A stretch of 64,000 bases of DNA from the NCBI GenBank assembly GCA_015501055.1, contig JADNYV010000005.1, positions 1 through 64,000 of the forward strand, read 5' to 3'. The notes under the pieces were generated by a model, which worked only from the letters and a program-made list of their open reading frames with translations, was not told the DNA's origin and made no database searches. Shown here piece by piece: positions 1 through 10,321 of the stretch. Positions within the stretch are counted from its first letter, which is position 1, and the number at the start of each line of letters is the position of its first letter. The position numbers were made by a program, and so were the translations under genes. This DNA is from Mucidula mucida (lineage: Eukaryota > Basidiomycota > Agaricomycetes > Agaricales > Physalacriaceae).

Positions 1-1
1 C

Positions 2-816
2 GGCAGCGGTCCTCTGATGGGCAGACTGAGAACCAACGGTTTCATTATCAGAGGTCTCAGCGATGCTGGAGGTAGGTCGTTGACTGTTAAGCGACGTATC
101 ATTCAGATTCTAACGTCTATGCCAGACGTCCCATATTCCGGCGTCTTCGACGTTCTGTCGAGGATCAACCACAGGTTGGTGATCTGATGTACTGTATAGC
201 TACTGACCGGTTTATCAGCTGTGGTCCCAACACCACGAGGCACTTCGATATGAAGACTTTTGCATTGAAACTCTACGCCGTCCGCAGCATCAAAGAAGGA
301 GAAGAAATCACGACCTCGTATTGCGAGCTTGACGTACCTACCTCTCAACGTCAGAAAAGCCTCGCGCCTTATGGCTTCCAATGCACTTGTTCCCATTGCT
401 CTGATCCCTCTTCCGATGCTCGCCGCGCTCGTATTCGCAAAGAGTTTGATGCTATTGTCAACGCGAAACGACTTTCCATGTGGGTGGAAAATACTAGGTT
501 GCCCGATGACCTTCTCATCAAAGAAACCGAGGAAGCGCTGAAGGTCATGGAACGCGAAGGTCTTCAAGGATCCGCCTACTATACTGCCAATCTCATGCAC
601 ATGTGTGCCATTTACAATGCGCTGAACAATGACGCTACTGCTTTCAAGCGGTATAAAGCTCGCCTCCTCAAATTGTGGATTGCCGATGGCGGTAATCTAC
701 AGCGGAACATTTCCATTTTTAAGACCGTCGTTGTGTCACTAGAGGGTGCTCGTTCAAAGACGAAGAAGAGGCAACCACTTGGCCCGGGGAAACACGGTCA
801 TTCCGTGGGATTCTAG
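2..816 (+). CDS. SET-domain protein (SMYD-like), 5' truncated
   Basis: This is the C-terminal part of a SET-domain protein, probably a lysine methyltransferase or a SMYD-like relative; the 5' end lies outside the window. I read three exons: 2-71, 126-174 and 219-816, with introns 72-125 and 175-218. Splicing joins the frames and restores the SET signature RINHSCGPN, in which NHSC forms part of the S-adenosylmethionine and substrate pocket. It is followed by EGEEITTSYC and a post-SET-like cysteine cluster (CTCSHC) that in relatives binds zinc. The last 130 residues are helical, as in SMYD-type C-terminal regions. Substrate and location cannot be read from the sequence. The stop is at 814-816; one more downstream intron cannot be excluded. 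Confidence 0.8.
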
Positions 817-1769
817 AACACTGTAAGTTAACGGTTGATTTGCGAGTGTTGCAAGATTCTGTGTTCATAATGCTTGATAGGACGGATATGGTGTATGAGT
901 AAATGCCGCTCCTTGTAAATTATATCCGAGAGACAAATGTTCCAGGGTTTCATGAGCTATGCGGTGTGAAGCGGGTGCCTTCTTCCTGGTTACTATAATG
1001 GTCGAACGAAGTTGAGTATCTCAACACATCCATCATCAAAGAGTCAAAAGGAACACAGCGTAGGCGGATATTCCTGCAGTGCATGATCCTGGGTCCGCAG
1101 AGACTTGCTTCAGGCAGCATCCGTATCAATGTGGAGTTGATAGCTTTCCGAGAAGGAGAAAGTAAACCGCGGGTTTTCGATACAGCTCTTGAGAATTCGA
1201 AGGCTTGCTCTGAGTCAGGCGTCCATTCCAGCTGTGAGTCAAGCTTGAACCTGGCTGTATAGCTGTGAACTGTGTCATAGCCTTTGCTTTTAGCTGTAAG
1301 AAACACGTTGTAAAAACGTTCCGACTGAATTGTTGCCCGACGTAGCTGTTTCATTCTACAGTCATTAGCTCTAAAGTTCTTTCGAAATCACCTCTGAAGT
1401 TACCATATATATTTTGCGGAATGCAGAGCCTTAGTTGAACCAAGCTCACCTGATGTGGTTTGAAGTGCGTTTTATTCATGTCATTGTCCAAAACAAGGGT
1501 CATGCCTTATGAATTCAACTTGATCTATAAAGCTCGCGGTCTTCGTCTGCATGCGACCTTGGACCCACGGCTTCCTGATCTGTGGCAGTATTTTGTTCAA
1601 TTTGGGAACCGAGCCACATCCTCGGTCTAGTTAAAAGCGTTGGCCCATCCCCGTCTCCATACAACCCTACGCTGTCATCGTCATCCGGTGCACCGCTTCT
1701 ATTGTTCGTCGCCTCGTGTCAAACACAACTTGTCTTTCACATTCACACTTCCGACGACCAGCAATGTGA
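817..1769. other. Intergenic region without a convincing gene
   Basis: About 950 bases lie between the SET gene and the F-box gene. A minus-strand frame of 134 codons (950-1354) has no recognisable domain and no supporting splice signals, so I do not call it. A TATAAA at about 1526-1531 could serve the F-box gene, whose first coding exon probably lies in the last 250 bases of this stretch. Confidence 0.5.
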
Positions 1770-4436
1770 GTGCAACGTTTTTCTAGGCCGTATGTTTGTG
1801 CTGAGCCGGGTGGTAGGAACATCATACAAGAGCCACATGGTCAGTTGTTGGTCGAACGCATTATACGCCACGAGCAGCCATTGCTACCCGACGACGACGT
1901 CGCGATCAAGGTTTCGTTGAGCCACCTCAAAAACGCGAAGAACACAGGAGAGACGCGTATTGCTGCTCTCGAGGCCGAGCTATGGCGTCTCAAAGAACAA
2001 CAAGAGGCAGTCTGCACGTCGTTGCAGAAACACGAATCCGTGTTCTCCCCCATCCATCGCCTTCCCAATGAAATCCTCCTTCATATCTTCCAGCTGTGTC
2101 TTCCCAAGTTCTACAGAGATTCGTGTCTGGACTGGAATGATGTTCGCTTCCGGCTTGCAAGGACCTGTCGTTGGTGGAGTGATATTGTGGAAGGTAGCCC
2201 AAAGCTCTGGGCGACGCTTGTCATGCGTTTCGAGGACAGCTACCGTGATGATGAATCTGATTCCCTCTCGGAATTCCTGCGCCTGTCTGGGGAACAACCA
2301 CTGAAGATTGTCGTTATAGACAATACGCACTTGCTGGACATCGCGGCGACATTAAAGCTTCTAGTACCCCATTCATATCGATGGCAGCATCTCGTACTCA
2401 GTAATGCGACATCGGCCAGGTGCCTATTCGAGGACTTGATGCCGGAGAGCATCCCGATGTTGGAGGAGTTGTATATTTCCAAACAGTGGCTTGCTCCTTG
2501 GACGAGCTCCGAAGCCATGGCTGCGGTCAGTTCTGCTCCGTCGTTGAAGAAGGCTCAGCTTCCTTTCGGGCTCTCGTTCCCGCCGAACCTTACACATGCT
2601 CATTTGCGTCTGGCGTGCAATGATGGCGAGAGCGCCGTCAAAAACTTTTTCACCTCACACCCTTTTCTCACGGAGTGTCATATCTTCCTTGCGGAAACCC
2701 ATTCTCCTGAGATATGGGCGCAAAGTGACTACGTCGAACACACAAACCTGCAGACCTTGGTCACTGACCACACCATCTTTTTGGATCGCCTCAAACTCCC
2801 CATTCTGAGCACTCTCCACCTTTCGGCCACAGACGTGCCAATAGAGCCCTCCTCCGTCGACTCCGTAGTGCGCTTCGTGAAACGTTCCCAGTGCCAACTT
2901 ACTACGCTCTCCGTCGCCCAGCAGTCTCTATATGACTCACCCGAGTTCATCACGGAACTGTTGCCGTTGGTATCGGAATCGGTGACGAGGTTATATCTCA
3001 ACACGGAGGAGAGCCTCATTCCCAATGATGAGATATCACGAGCCATTATGGGGGCACTAAAGCATAATCACACCGCAGCCGGTTTATTCCCCCGCCTCAC
3101 GAGCCTCAGCCTGAGGACGTGTGTGCAAAATATTGATGATTTCCTGGAGCCATTCTTTGAAATGGTGTGCTCACGGTGGTCGTCTGAACTGGCCACACAA
3201 TGCAAGGCAGCGCGTCTGGCCGACTTGGGAGTGGATGTCCGCGAAGCCGGGACGTTCTTGGAGAAAGGACTCCTAGAACTGGCGGATGAAGGTTTGTCTA
3301 TCTGGTCTGTGAAGCACACCAGGTACGGCTCTCGAATAACGGAGTATCCGCCCTGGCTGGAATATGAGCCTTTAACGAGGAATGATCTATCGAAACGGAG
3401 GCTCTCTACTGACAGTTACGCCAATGAGTCTTCATGCAGTGATATCGAGGCAATGCAGTACACGAACTGTTACCTCTCAGATTCGGATTCGGAGTCCGTT
3501 CACTCGACTGACTCCTACTCCTTCAGTCCTGCCAGCAATATATCCTGGGCCCCGGCCCCGTTGGCGCCGCCATTCTTGCCGTCTACCCAAATCCTACCTC
3601 ACTTGAATGGCTTTGTGCCCTATGGTGCGCCCCCCTTCATTCCGCCTGGGCCATTACTGCATCCAAACGCAGACCAACACTTTCATCATTGGTTCCCAAT
3701 TGGGGTGCCTCCTTCCAATAATGCTCCTTCGACTTCGAGTCCACAAAACGTTATGCATGTTTATCATCACTTTTCCCCTTCCGGGGACGTTGCCGCGGAT
3801 GCCTTCTCCTCCCCTCTACAGGCTCCAGTTATCCCCGATTTTTCAGACGACGACGATGATGATTATGACGGACCAGAGATGACTTTCCCGCCTGTGTTTA
3901 ATCCTGATACGATGGGCCCGATGTTTCAATCGCCATCCCAGTTCCCGTATCCATTTAATCCGCCTTTACAGAACCCATCTCCATCCCAAATCCCGTATCC
4001 TTTCAATATGCCCTCGCAAGAACCGGTGCCGCTGTCTCCGTCGCAGTTCCCGTATCCTTTTAATATGCCTATGCATCATCCCTTTGATCTCGACGATCCC
4101 CCACCGCCACACGGGCGCTCTTCGTCACGACACGCGCGTTTTTCCAGAGAAGTATCGCGCTTTGGCTCGCCGTCATCTTCTCCGAGGACGGACGGTGGTT
4201 CGATTCTCCTCCAGGCAGAGGGACCTTCGAGTTTGCAGCACTCGCCTGACGCGACGTCACATTTCGACGATGATCTCTCTGATCGCCCCCTTTCTCCTTT
4301 AGAAATGGCAGGCTTTGAAGATGTCGAGTGCGATGACAACTATCCGAGGGCGTCTGGTTCTGGTTTGGATTCGGGATATGGTGGTTCTCCTCCGTTTAGT
4401 TCGAGACAAGGAAGTAGTAGTACTAATGTTGATTAA
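1770..4436 (+). CDS. F-box protein with long disordered C-terminal region
   Basis: A single long frame encodes an F-box protein of the large basidiomycete family. Residues about 55-85 form a coiled coil (AALEAELWRLKEQQEAV), followed by the F-box (SPIHRLPNEILLHIFQLC), which in this family docks on Skp1 of an SCF ubiquitin ligase. A leucine-rich middle part probably selects the substrate. The last 300 residues are rich in Ser, Pro and Asp with an acidic run (DDDDDDYDG) and a short tandem repeat. The true start is unresolved: position 1770 is GTG and the first in-frame ATG comes after the F-box, so an upstream coding exon must exist. A start codon split by an intron at 1766-1786 would fit the frame, but 21 bases is too short for a spliceosomal intron. 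Confidence 0.8.
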   Translation: MQRFSRPYVCAEPGGRNIIQEPHGQLLVERIIRHEQPLLPDDDVAIKVSLSHLKNAKNTGETRIAALEAELWRLKEQQEAVCTSLQKHESVFSPIHRLPNEILLHIFQLCLPKFYRDSCLDWNDVRFRLARTCRWWSDIVEGSPKLWATLVMRFEDSYRDDESDSLSEFLRLSGEQPLKIVVIDNTHLLDIAATLKLLVPHSYRWQHLVLSNATSARCLFEDLMPESIPMLEELYISKQWLAPWTSSEAMAAVSSAPSLKKAQLPFGLSFPPNLTHAHLRLACNDGESAVKNFFTSHPFLTECHIFLAETHSPEIWAQSDYVEHTNLQTLVTDHTIFLDRLKLPILSTLHLSATDVPIEPSSVDSVVRFVKRSQCQLTTLSVAQQSLYDSPEFITELLPLVSESVTRLYLNTEESLIPNDEISRAIMGALKHNHTAAGLFPRLTSLSLRTCVQNIDDFLEPFFEMVCSRWSSELATQCKAARLADLGVDVREAGTFLEKGLLELADEGLSIWSVKHTRYGSRITEYPPWLEYEPLTRNDLSKRRLSTDSYANESSCSDIEAMQYTNCYLSDSDSESVHSTDSYSFSPASNISWAPAPLAPPFLPSTQILPHLNGFVPYGAPPFIPPGPLLHPNADQHFHHWFPIGVPPSNNAPSTSSPQNVMHVYHHFSPSGDVAADAFSSPLQAPVIPDFSDDDDDDYDGPEMTFPPVFNPDTMGPMFQSPSQFPYPFNPPLQNPSPSQIPYPFNMPSQEPVPLSPSQFPYPFNMPMHHPFDLDDPPPPHGRSSSRHARFSREVSRFGSPSSSPRTDGGSILLQAEGPSSLQHSPDATSHFDDDLSDRPLSPLEMAGFEDVECDDNYPRASGSGLDSGYGGSPPFSSRQGSSSTNVD
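3931..4070 (+). repeat. Three imperfect tandem repeats coding PSQ[FI]PYPFN
   Basis: Within the F-box gene three imperfect copies of a unit of about 50-60 bases encode PSQFPYPFN, PSQIPYPFN and PSQFPYPFN, separated by proline-rich spacers. The copies differ at synonymous positions, which suggests that the motif is kept at the protein level rather than being a very recent expansion. No function is known to me. Confidence 0.75.
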
Positions 4437-4677
4437 TGATAGATTTAGTACAGATAATTTATGTATACAAGGCGTCCATATTAATACTTGCCAACTTCAT
4501 GTGAGATTCTTCAAAAGAGAATGGTGCGGATTCAAAGAGGACGGAATAGTCGGCCGAGATGAGCGTAGCTGTACGTAACTCACTGCGTCCGAGTCAATTA
4601 TAGGTAGGATTAGTCAGCCAAAATTTCAGCGAAGACGTACATTTAAAGGTCTACAAGAACTACCACCACCACGGTAC

Positions 4678-4795
4678 ATGCTCTTCACTCAAAACACCCG
4701 GGACGAGTACGCATTCTCACTTCATAGATGAGACCAAGTCTAATTTAGTTCTCAGTTATCTCAGTGACCTCGTTTTCTCGCTCTTGGCGCATTAG
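4678..4795 (+). promoter_or_regulatory. Spliced uORF resembling the arginine attenuator peptide of CPA1
   Basis: An upstream ORF of two exons, 4678-4706 and 4756-4795, ends five bases before the CPA1 start codon. Its intron (4707-4755, 49 bases) has a GTACGC donor, a TCTAAT branch-like site and a TTCTCAG acceptor. Joining the exons gives a 22-residue peptide that starts MLFTQNTR and carries DDYLSD in its middle. The arginine attenuator peptide of Neurospora arg-2 and yeast CPA1 has the conserved core (Q)DY[LI]SDH, and stalls ribosomes when arginine is high, lowering CPA1 synthesis. I infer the same role here. The residues after SD (L-V-F) differ from the usual H-[LI]-W, so stalling is not proven. 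Unspliced, the same ATG gives an unrelated 17-residue peptide ending at 4731. Confidence 0.7.
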
Positions 4796-4800
4796 ACACC

Positions 4801-6246
4801 ATGCTTTCCCGAACTTTTGTCATTCGTCTTCCCACCTTTTCTCGAAGTTTTGCATCCCATGCTAGCCCTCTCACAGCTATCCCTGCTTCCATGCATCTTA
4901 AAACTGGCCAATCGTTCCACGGACGCTCATTTGGCGCACCACGAAGTGTATTTGGTGAAACAGTATTCTCAACATCCATTACGTCTTGTAAGTTTTTCAG
5001 TTGCTCTTTCGTCGGCGCTCTGCTCATGCTATGGTACGCAGACACCGAATCCATGACAGACCCTTCATACCGAGGTCAAATTCTTGTTTTCACATCTCCT
5101 CTTATCGGGAACTACGGTGTTCCTGCCAACTCTGCCCCATTTGACTCTCAGGACGTTGGTGTCATTCTCGAATCCAAAGGGATACAATGCTCAGCCATCG
5201 TCGTGGGCGATGTTGCGGAACGTTTCTCCCACCACGCGGCTGTTGAATCTCTTGCTGCGTGGTGTCAGCGCCATGATGTCCCAGGTATAACTGGTGTCGA
5301 TACCCGAGCGATCACTCGCCTTCTTCGTGACCAAGGGACAACCCTTGGCAGACTTGTCGTGGGAGATGACGTCTCCCTACCCGCACCACAACCTGAAGAG
5401 TACTGGGATCCTACTTCTGAAAACCTCGTCGACCAAATCTCCACGAAAACTCCCTATGAACTCAATCCCACTGGCTCAATCAAGATCGCAGTCTTGGATT
5501 TCGGTGCCAAGGCGAATATTCTTCGGTCTCTCGTCCGTCGAGACGCTGCTGTCACTGTTTTGCCATGGGACTACGATTTTAATGCCGTCCGTGACCAGTT
5601 TGATGGACTCTTCCTCACAAATGGACCCGGTGACCCATCGCACTGCATGGAAGCGGCTCTGAAATTGAGGAAGACGCTCCAAGAGTGGGACCGACCTGTC
5701 TTCGGTATCTGCATGGGACACCAAGTCATCGGTATGGCTGCGGGTTTGGACGCGTACCGGATGACGTTTGGGAATCGTGGTCATAATCAACCCGTTCTGG
5801 CGCTGGCCTCTGCTGGATCTATCAAAGCTGGACGTGTTTATGTAACAAGGTATGTCGTCTAACAATTGTTGACCACTAGGCTAATATCATGACAGCCAGA
5901 ACCACCAGTACGCCTTGAAGCTGCAGGATCCTTTCCCACAGGGATGGGAGCCGTTCTTTATCAACTGCAACGATTCGTCTGTGGAAGGTATCAAGTCTAC
6001 ATTAGAGTCGGGCAAGAAGGTCTGGGGTGTGCAGTTTCATCCTGAGAGTGCTGGAGGTCCGCTCGACACCATCGAGGTAAATCGACTCCCTCGAGATTTC
6101 TTGCTGAAACTAATTAGGCCCTTTAGATGTTCACGGATTTTGTGGCCGAATGTCGGGCGCATAAAATGCAAGTGAGCTCCAAGGGCAGTAGCATGGAGAC
6201 TACGCAAGTTGCGCCAGAACTAGCGAGGGCTTCTGCTTCGGCGTGA
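4801..6246 (+). CDS. CPA1: Carbamoyl-phosphate synthetase small subunit, arginine-specific
   Basis: Encodes the glutaminase subunit that releases ammonia from glutamine for carbamoyl phosphate used in arginine synthesis; the partner is the large subunit CPA2. Four exons (4801-4987, 5042-5849, 5896-6076, 6127-6246) give 431 residues, close to the usual length. The N-terminus (MLSRTFVIRLPTFSRSF) is Arg/Ser-rich without acidic residues and looks like a mitochondrial presequence. The small-chain N-terminal domain (GNYG, TRAITRLLRDQG) is followed by a class I glutamine amidotransferase domain with the nucleophile cysteine in FGICMGHQ, an oxyanion region TNGPGDP and the catalytic His and Glu in QFHPES. 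The start follows the attenuator-like uORF by five bases, which indicates translational control by arginine. Confidence 0.95.
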
Positions 6247-6366
6247 CGAATATTTCGATATTAATTGCTGTATTTCTTTCTTCTTTCTTTGCTCTGCGAT
6301 GAACATGTAACTTTGTACTGGAATTGGTTTGACATGCGTGAATTACGTCATAAGCTTAACTCTACC

Positions 6367-7842
6367 ATGAACTATCTTGATCCTCTCGACGTCGCGGCGG
6401 CGAGCACAAGTACGCCGCTGCCTGAGCCCGAGCAGAGCCTTAATGAAGAGGTCACTCAGGTCATTGGCCAATTGAATCGTTTCTGGGGTGGATTCCGCAA
6501 GCAGGCAAGCGAAACTGATCATTCAATTGCTTTGTAGTTGACGCAAATGTAGAGCGAAACAGCGCTCGCAGCGGCAAGAAAGGACTTTTCTGAAGTTGTG
6601 ACTCAGGCGCAGCAGAATCTGCATAAATATACGGCGTCGCAGAGCGAGGAGCCAGTAGCGTCGTCGTCAAGTACTGCTGAAACTCGCGATGTCGATAACG
6701 AGAAGACCCCGCCTGCATCTACGCCAACGGAACACGCATCGGCGACGGGCTCTACTCCGACTCTGAACTTTTTCAGCAGGATACAATCCGCACTCCCACC
6801 CAACATCGCGGCGACAGTACAGAACAACATTCCCGAGTCGCTCAAGAATCCAGACTTTGTCCAGATACGTGCGACGCTCGCGACCGAGTTCCAGCGTGTA
6901 CAGGGCGTCACGAGGGCGCAGGCGGAAGAATACGTCCACAAGAGCGAGGCCCTCCTTCGAGAAGCTGTCAAGGAGGCTGGCGAGGTTCTCAAGGACGCGG
7001 TCAAGGTTATACCGCCAGAGGACCCCAGCAGCAGTGGTCTGATTTGGGATGGAAGTGATATGTGGATGCTGCCGACGCCTGCGAGCGAGGCGCCATCGGT
7101 TAAAGGCAAGGGCAAAGCTTCGAGCACACATGCGGTTGCTACACGCGCCGAGGCGTTATTGAAACGGCTCAAGCATGATTCGGATATTATCAGGCATGAT
7201 CCTGAGGCGGATTCTGCTGCAAAGGAACAGTATTTGCAGTGGGTTGCGACTGAGGTCGAGGCTAAAGGCGGAATGGAGGGTGAGGAATGGTCTAAGAAGA
7301 TTTCGGCTGTCGTGGACGATGCTAGTGATGGCGCCGCTCTCAAAGCCAACGAAGATACGCTCGGTGAGTGGTTCCCATTTCTTGAGACGTCCCAGCCTGA
7401 TGTGAACTATATAGCTCCCTCTGAAATGACAAGGGAAACATTTTGGACTCGGTTCTTTTTCCGCGCACACCAGATCAGCATTGAAGAGGAGAAGCGCAAA
7501 GCGTTGATACAAGGTAAGGTTACAATCCAGGTGTCATACTTGACAGATGTCTGATTGTGGTCAATAGGTTCTCTGGAGAACGATGAGGACTTTAGTTGGG
7601 AAGACGAAGAGGAGGAACAATCTGTAACTCCCTCGGCGTCGATTGCGAATGCAGCTGCGGCTGCAGTGCCTTCAAAGGCCAAGACATCGCTACCGCCTTC
7701 TCAGACAGCTACACCGGCGACGAGCAGTCCCAGGGAAAGCAGTGAGGAGAGCTATGATGTTGTTTCATCGGGGAGCCAGAACGAGAGTAAGGTTGCCGAC
7801 GATAAGAAGGTGACAGACTCGGACGACAGTGACTGGGAGTAG
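6367..7842 (+). CDS. BSD-domain protein
   Basis: Three exons (6367-6504, 6553-7513, 7568-7842) encode 457 residues. The BSD domain lies near residues 320-365, with the hallmark aromatic segment FWTRFFFR; the region before it is helical and charged, and the C-terminus is acidic, ending DSDDSDWE. The architecture matches the BSDC1/Dos2 type of BSD protein, whose role is poorly defined. The first intron (6505-6552) has a GC donor (CAG|GCAAGC) instead of GT: the frame and the smooth helical sequence across the junction require it, and using a downstream acceptor at 6536 would put a stop in frame. Start chosen at the first ATG with family-like sequence; an in-frame upstream ATG at 6358 region is less likely because the sequence before it looks like leader. 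Confidence 0.8.
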
Positions 7843-7988
7843 TAGTAGTGCTAACTAATGTAACTGTATGAATCTCGGAGGCTAATTATAATTCATGATG
7901 GCATTATTTGGCGAACACGTTCTCTCTTTCCTCCGATTACATGCCTCTTTAAGCCGTTAGCTACTCATTCATTCTCCCCCATCCCAGT

Positions 7989-10054
7989 ATGGGTCTACGG
8001 GAACGGCGCACATCCAGGACAACTGCTAGACGACCATTGGTAGTCAATGGATTCAGAATCTTCTGGGCCGTCGTCGTCGTTTGGGGTGAGCTCGCTGTCT
8101 ACTTATGGAGCGCGTCGTCGTGCAGCTGGCCAGATGGACAACTGGTGTGCATCATCCTAATCTATCGTCAACGATTCCGTCGACTAATCTGCATCAGCCC
8201 GCCACAGGCAAGGCGCCAACCCATGTTATGCTCCTCTCAGATCCCCAAATAAAACCGCCCAATGCCATTCGCGACGACAGCTGGCTCGGCTCTCTGGGCG
8301 GGATTGTGTTCGACGTGAGCTTGAAGAAAAACTGGCGCGTCGCCAGACGCTTCAAGCCCGACGTTGTTGTCTTCCTCGGAGATATGCTTTCCGGCGGCAA
8401 GTATGTCCGCTCCGAGAACGAGTGAGTTGTCAAGCTTGCTCCATGTCGACGTGTCCAATGAACACATCCAGGTATAAGCAATACTTTGAAAAATTCCAGG
8501 ACACATTCCCGATGTCTAACAACGTGTCCGTGCACTATATGCCGGGCAATAACGACGTGGGGCGCGTAATAAATCTCATTCTCAGCTTCTGATGGCTGAC
8601 CGGTTCCACAGGATGGGCGTTTCTCATGCCTTGTCCAAGAAAGTTCGAGCAAACTACTTTTCCGCGTTTGGCCCGTTCAATTATCAGACTATAATTCGCG
8701 ACCATCGATTCATATTTCTAGATGCTCCTGGCCTTGTTGATGAGGACTATCAGCGTTCAGCAACGGGGAACTCGTATGATCAATGGATTCCTGTTCCTCA
8801 AGGCCCTGTGGAGTTTGTCCAGAAGATGTCGTTAGGTGCCTTTCATCTATGTTTGGCTTGACACCAGTGGATGTCTAACCGAGATTGAACAGAGGACGAC
8901 ACAAAGCCCGTGGTTTTGTTGACTCATATACCTCTAGCTCGACCAGATACTGGTTCTTGTGGTGCTTTGCGCGAAAAGGGCACTATTCGGCGAGGCGTCG
9001 GGCATGGTTATCAGAATACGTTTGGCAAGCAGACCACATCATTCTTGCTAAAGACGTTACACCCGACTGTTGTATTCAGGTATATCAGTTCTCGCACACG
9101 TTCGTCATTTGGCATTCTGATGCAATTACACGCAGTGGAGATAATCGCGATTACTGCGACTATACTCACAAAGCGTCTCCAAATGACATGGACTCGACGG
9201 ACGATATCAGAGAGGTCACTATCAAGTCTTTCTCTATGGCGCGAAATATCGTCTATCCTGGCTTTCAACTGCTGTCCCTCACGGATCCTTGGACCACGGC
9301 GCACCACAAGTCATATGCGGACAGACCGTGCTCTCTTCCAAATCAGCAAGTCATCCTCGAAAGCTTCTACATACCCCTGATGATTGTAACGCTTGCGGCT
9401 CTCTGCTTCATCAATTACACTAGGCGCAGACCAAAAGCCATTCCTGATATACTGCTCTCGGCCAATACACCTGTTACCCATGGACGCGACAGCTCTCGAT
9501 GGTCATTTGCGCCGCGGAAAAGCCCTATCAGCCCTCCGAGTTCCTTGCCGACGGCGCTGCGTACGCCAAACTCGACAGCGGAAGCGGGTTCTAGTTTCCG
9601 TGCTACATCGCATTATCACGATAGTACGACTCCCTTAGGGTCACCAATGTTCCACGGTGAAGAGGAGGATGTTATGTTTCCCTCCCAGTACGCGAACAGA
9701 GATGCCCATGATAGCTGGTCCCCCGACCATGGGGTTGGTCATGGTTTCTTCCAAAATCATGAGCCTGAGCCCTCCTCGTCGGTCACTACGGCCCACTCAG
9801 CTCCAGACTATAAACCGCGCCGAACATGGTCTTGGACGTTTGTAATGTTGGGGAGAAGAAGAAGAATAACGTTTCGCGCTCCGGAATTGTCCTGGAGCGC
9901 GGCGAGGGAGTTGTTGATGCTCGTAGGCCCTGGCGGTACACCAGATGGACTGTCATCGAGGAAAGGAGTGTTACAAAGTACATTGATCGACGCGATTAGC
10001 ATTGTATGGCCTACAGCATTACTATGGGTTGCATTGGCCTGGATGTCGTTTTAA
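7989..10054 (+). CDS. Cdc1/Ted1/PGAP5-type metallophosphoesterase
   Basis: A membrane phosphoesterase of the Cdc1/Ted1/PGAP5 family, whose members trim ethanolamine phosphate from GPI anchors in the ER. Six exons (7989-8144, 8198-8421, 8472-8561, 8612-8835, 8893-9079, 9136-10054) sum to 599 codons in one frame. Visible are an N-terminal membrane segment (FRIFWAVVVVWGELAVYLW), metal motifs LLSDPQI, FLGDML, PGNNDVG, LLTHIPL and SGDNRDYC, and two later membrane segments, the last at the very C-terminus. The third intron appears to use a GC donor (8562) because only that junction gives the expected PGNNDVGMG. The classical His of GNH and of the GDxH motif are Asn and Arg here, so activity is uncertain. 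A serine-rich cytosolic stretch precedes the last helix. Confidence 0.85.
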
Positions 10055-10321
10055 TTCTCGAACTTGAGGTTCGGATGGACTACCGTTACAAGTGTATTAT
10101 TTATTGTAAATACCCATTGCATATAGAGCCGTACACATGAATGGGTTCACGAAGACGTTAGAATCCAAGTCTTCGAGGATGCGATCTTAGCGGAACCTCC
10201 AGGATGCGTTCTCGCCACTCGAACGCGGTGAAATGAGGCAGGTAGAGTATATACGTCAGAAAATCACGAATTGGTGTGTTCTTTAATTGATCGTCCTGAT
10301 GTACTTGTTCAAGAAAACAGC

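Noticed and set aside
950..1354. Minus-strand ORF of 134 codons between the SET and F-box genes
   Set aside because: No domain, no splice context, no family resemblance; likely a chance frame.
1766..1786. Intron splitting the ATG of the F-box gene
   Set aside because: Frame fits, but 21 bases is below any credible spliceosomal intron length, so the start was left open.
4678..4731. Unspliced 17-residue uORF before CPA1
   Set aside because: Kept only as the alternative to the spliced form, because splicing reveals the conserved DYLSD core.
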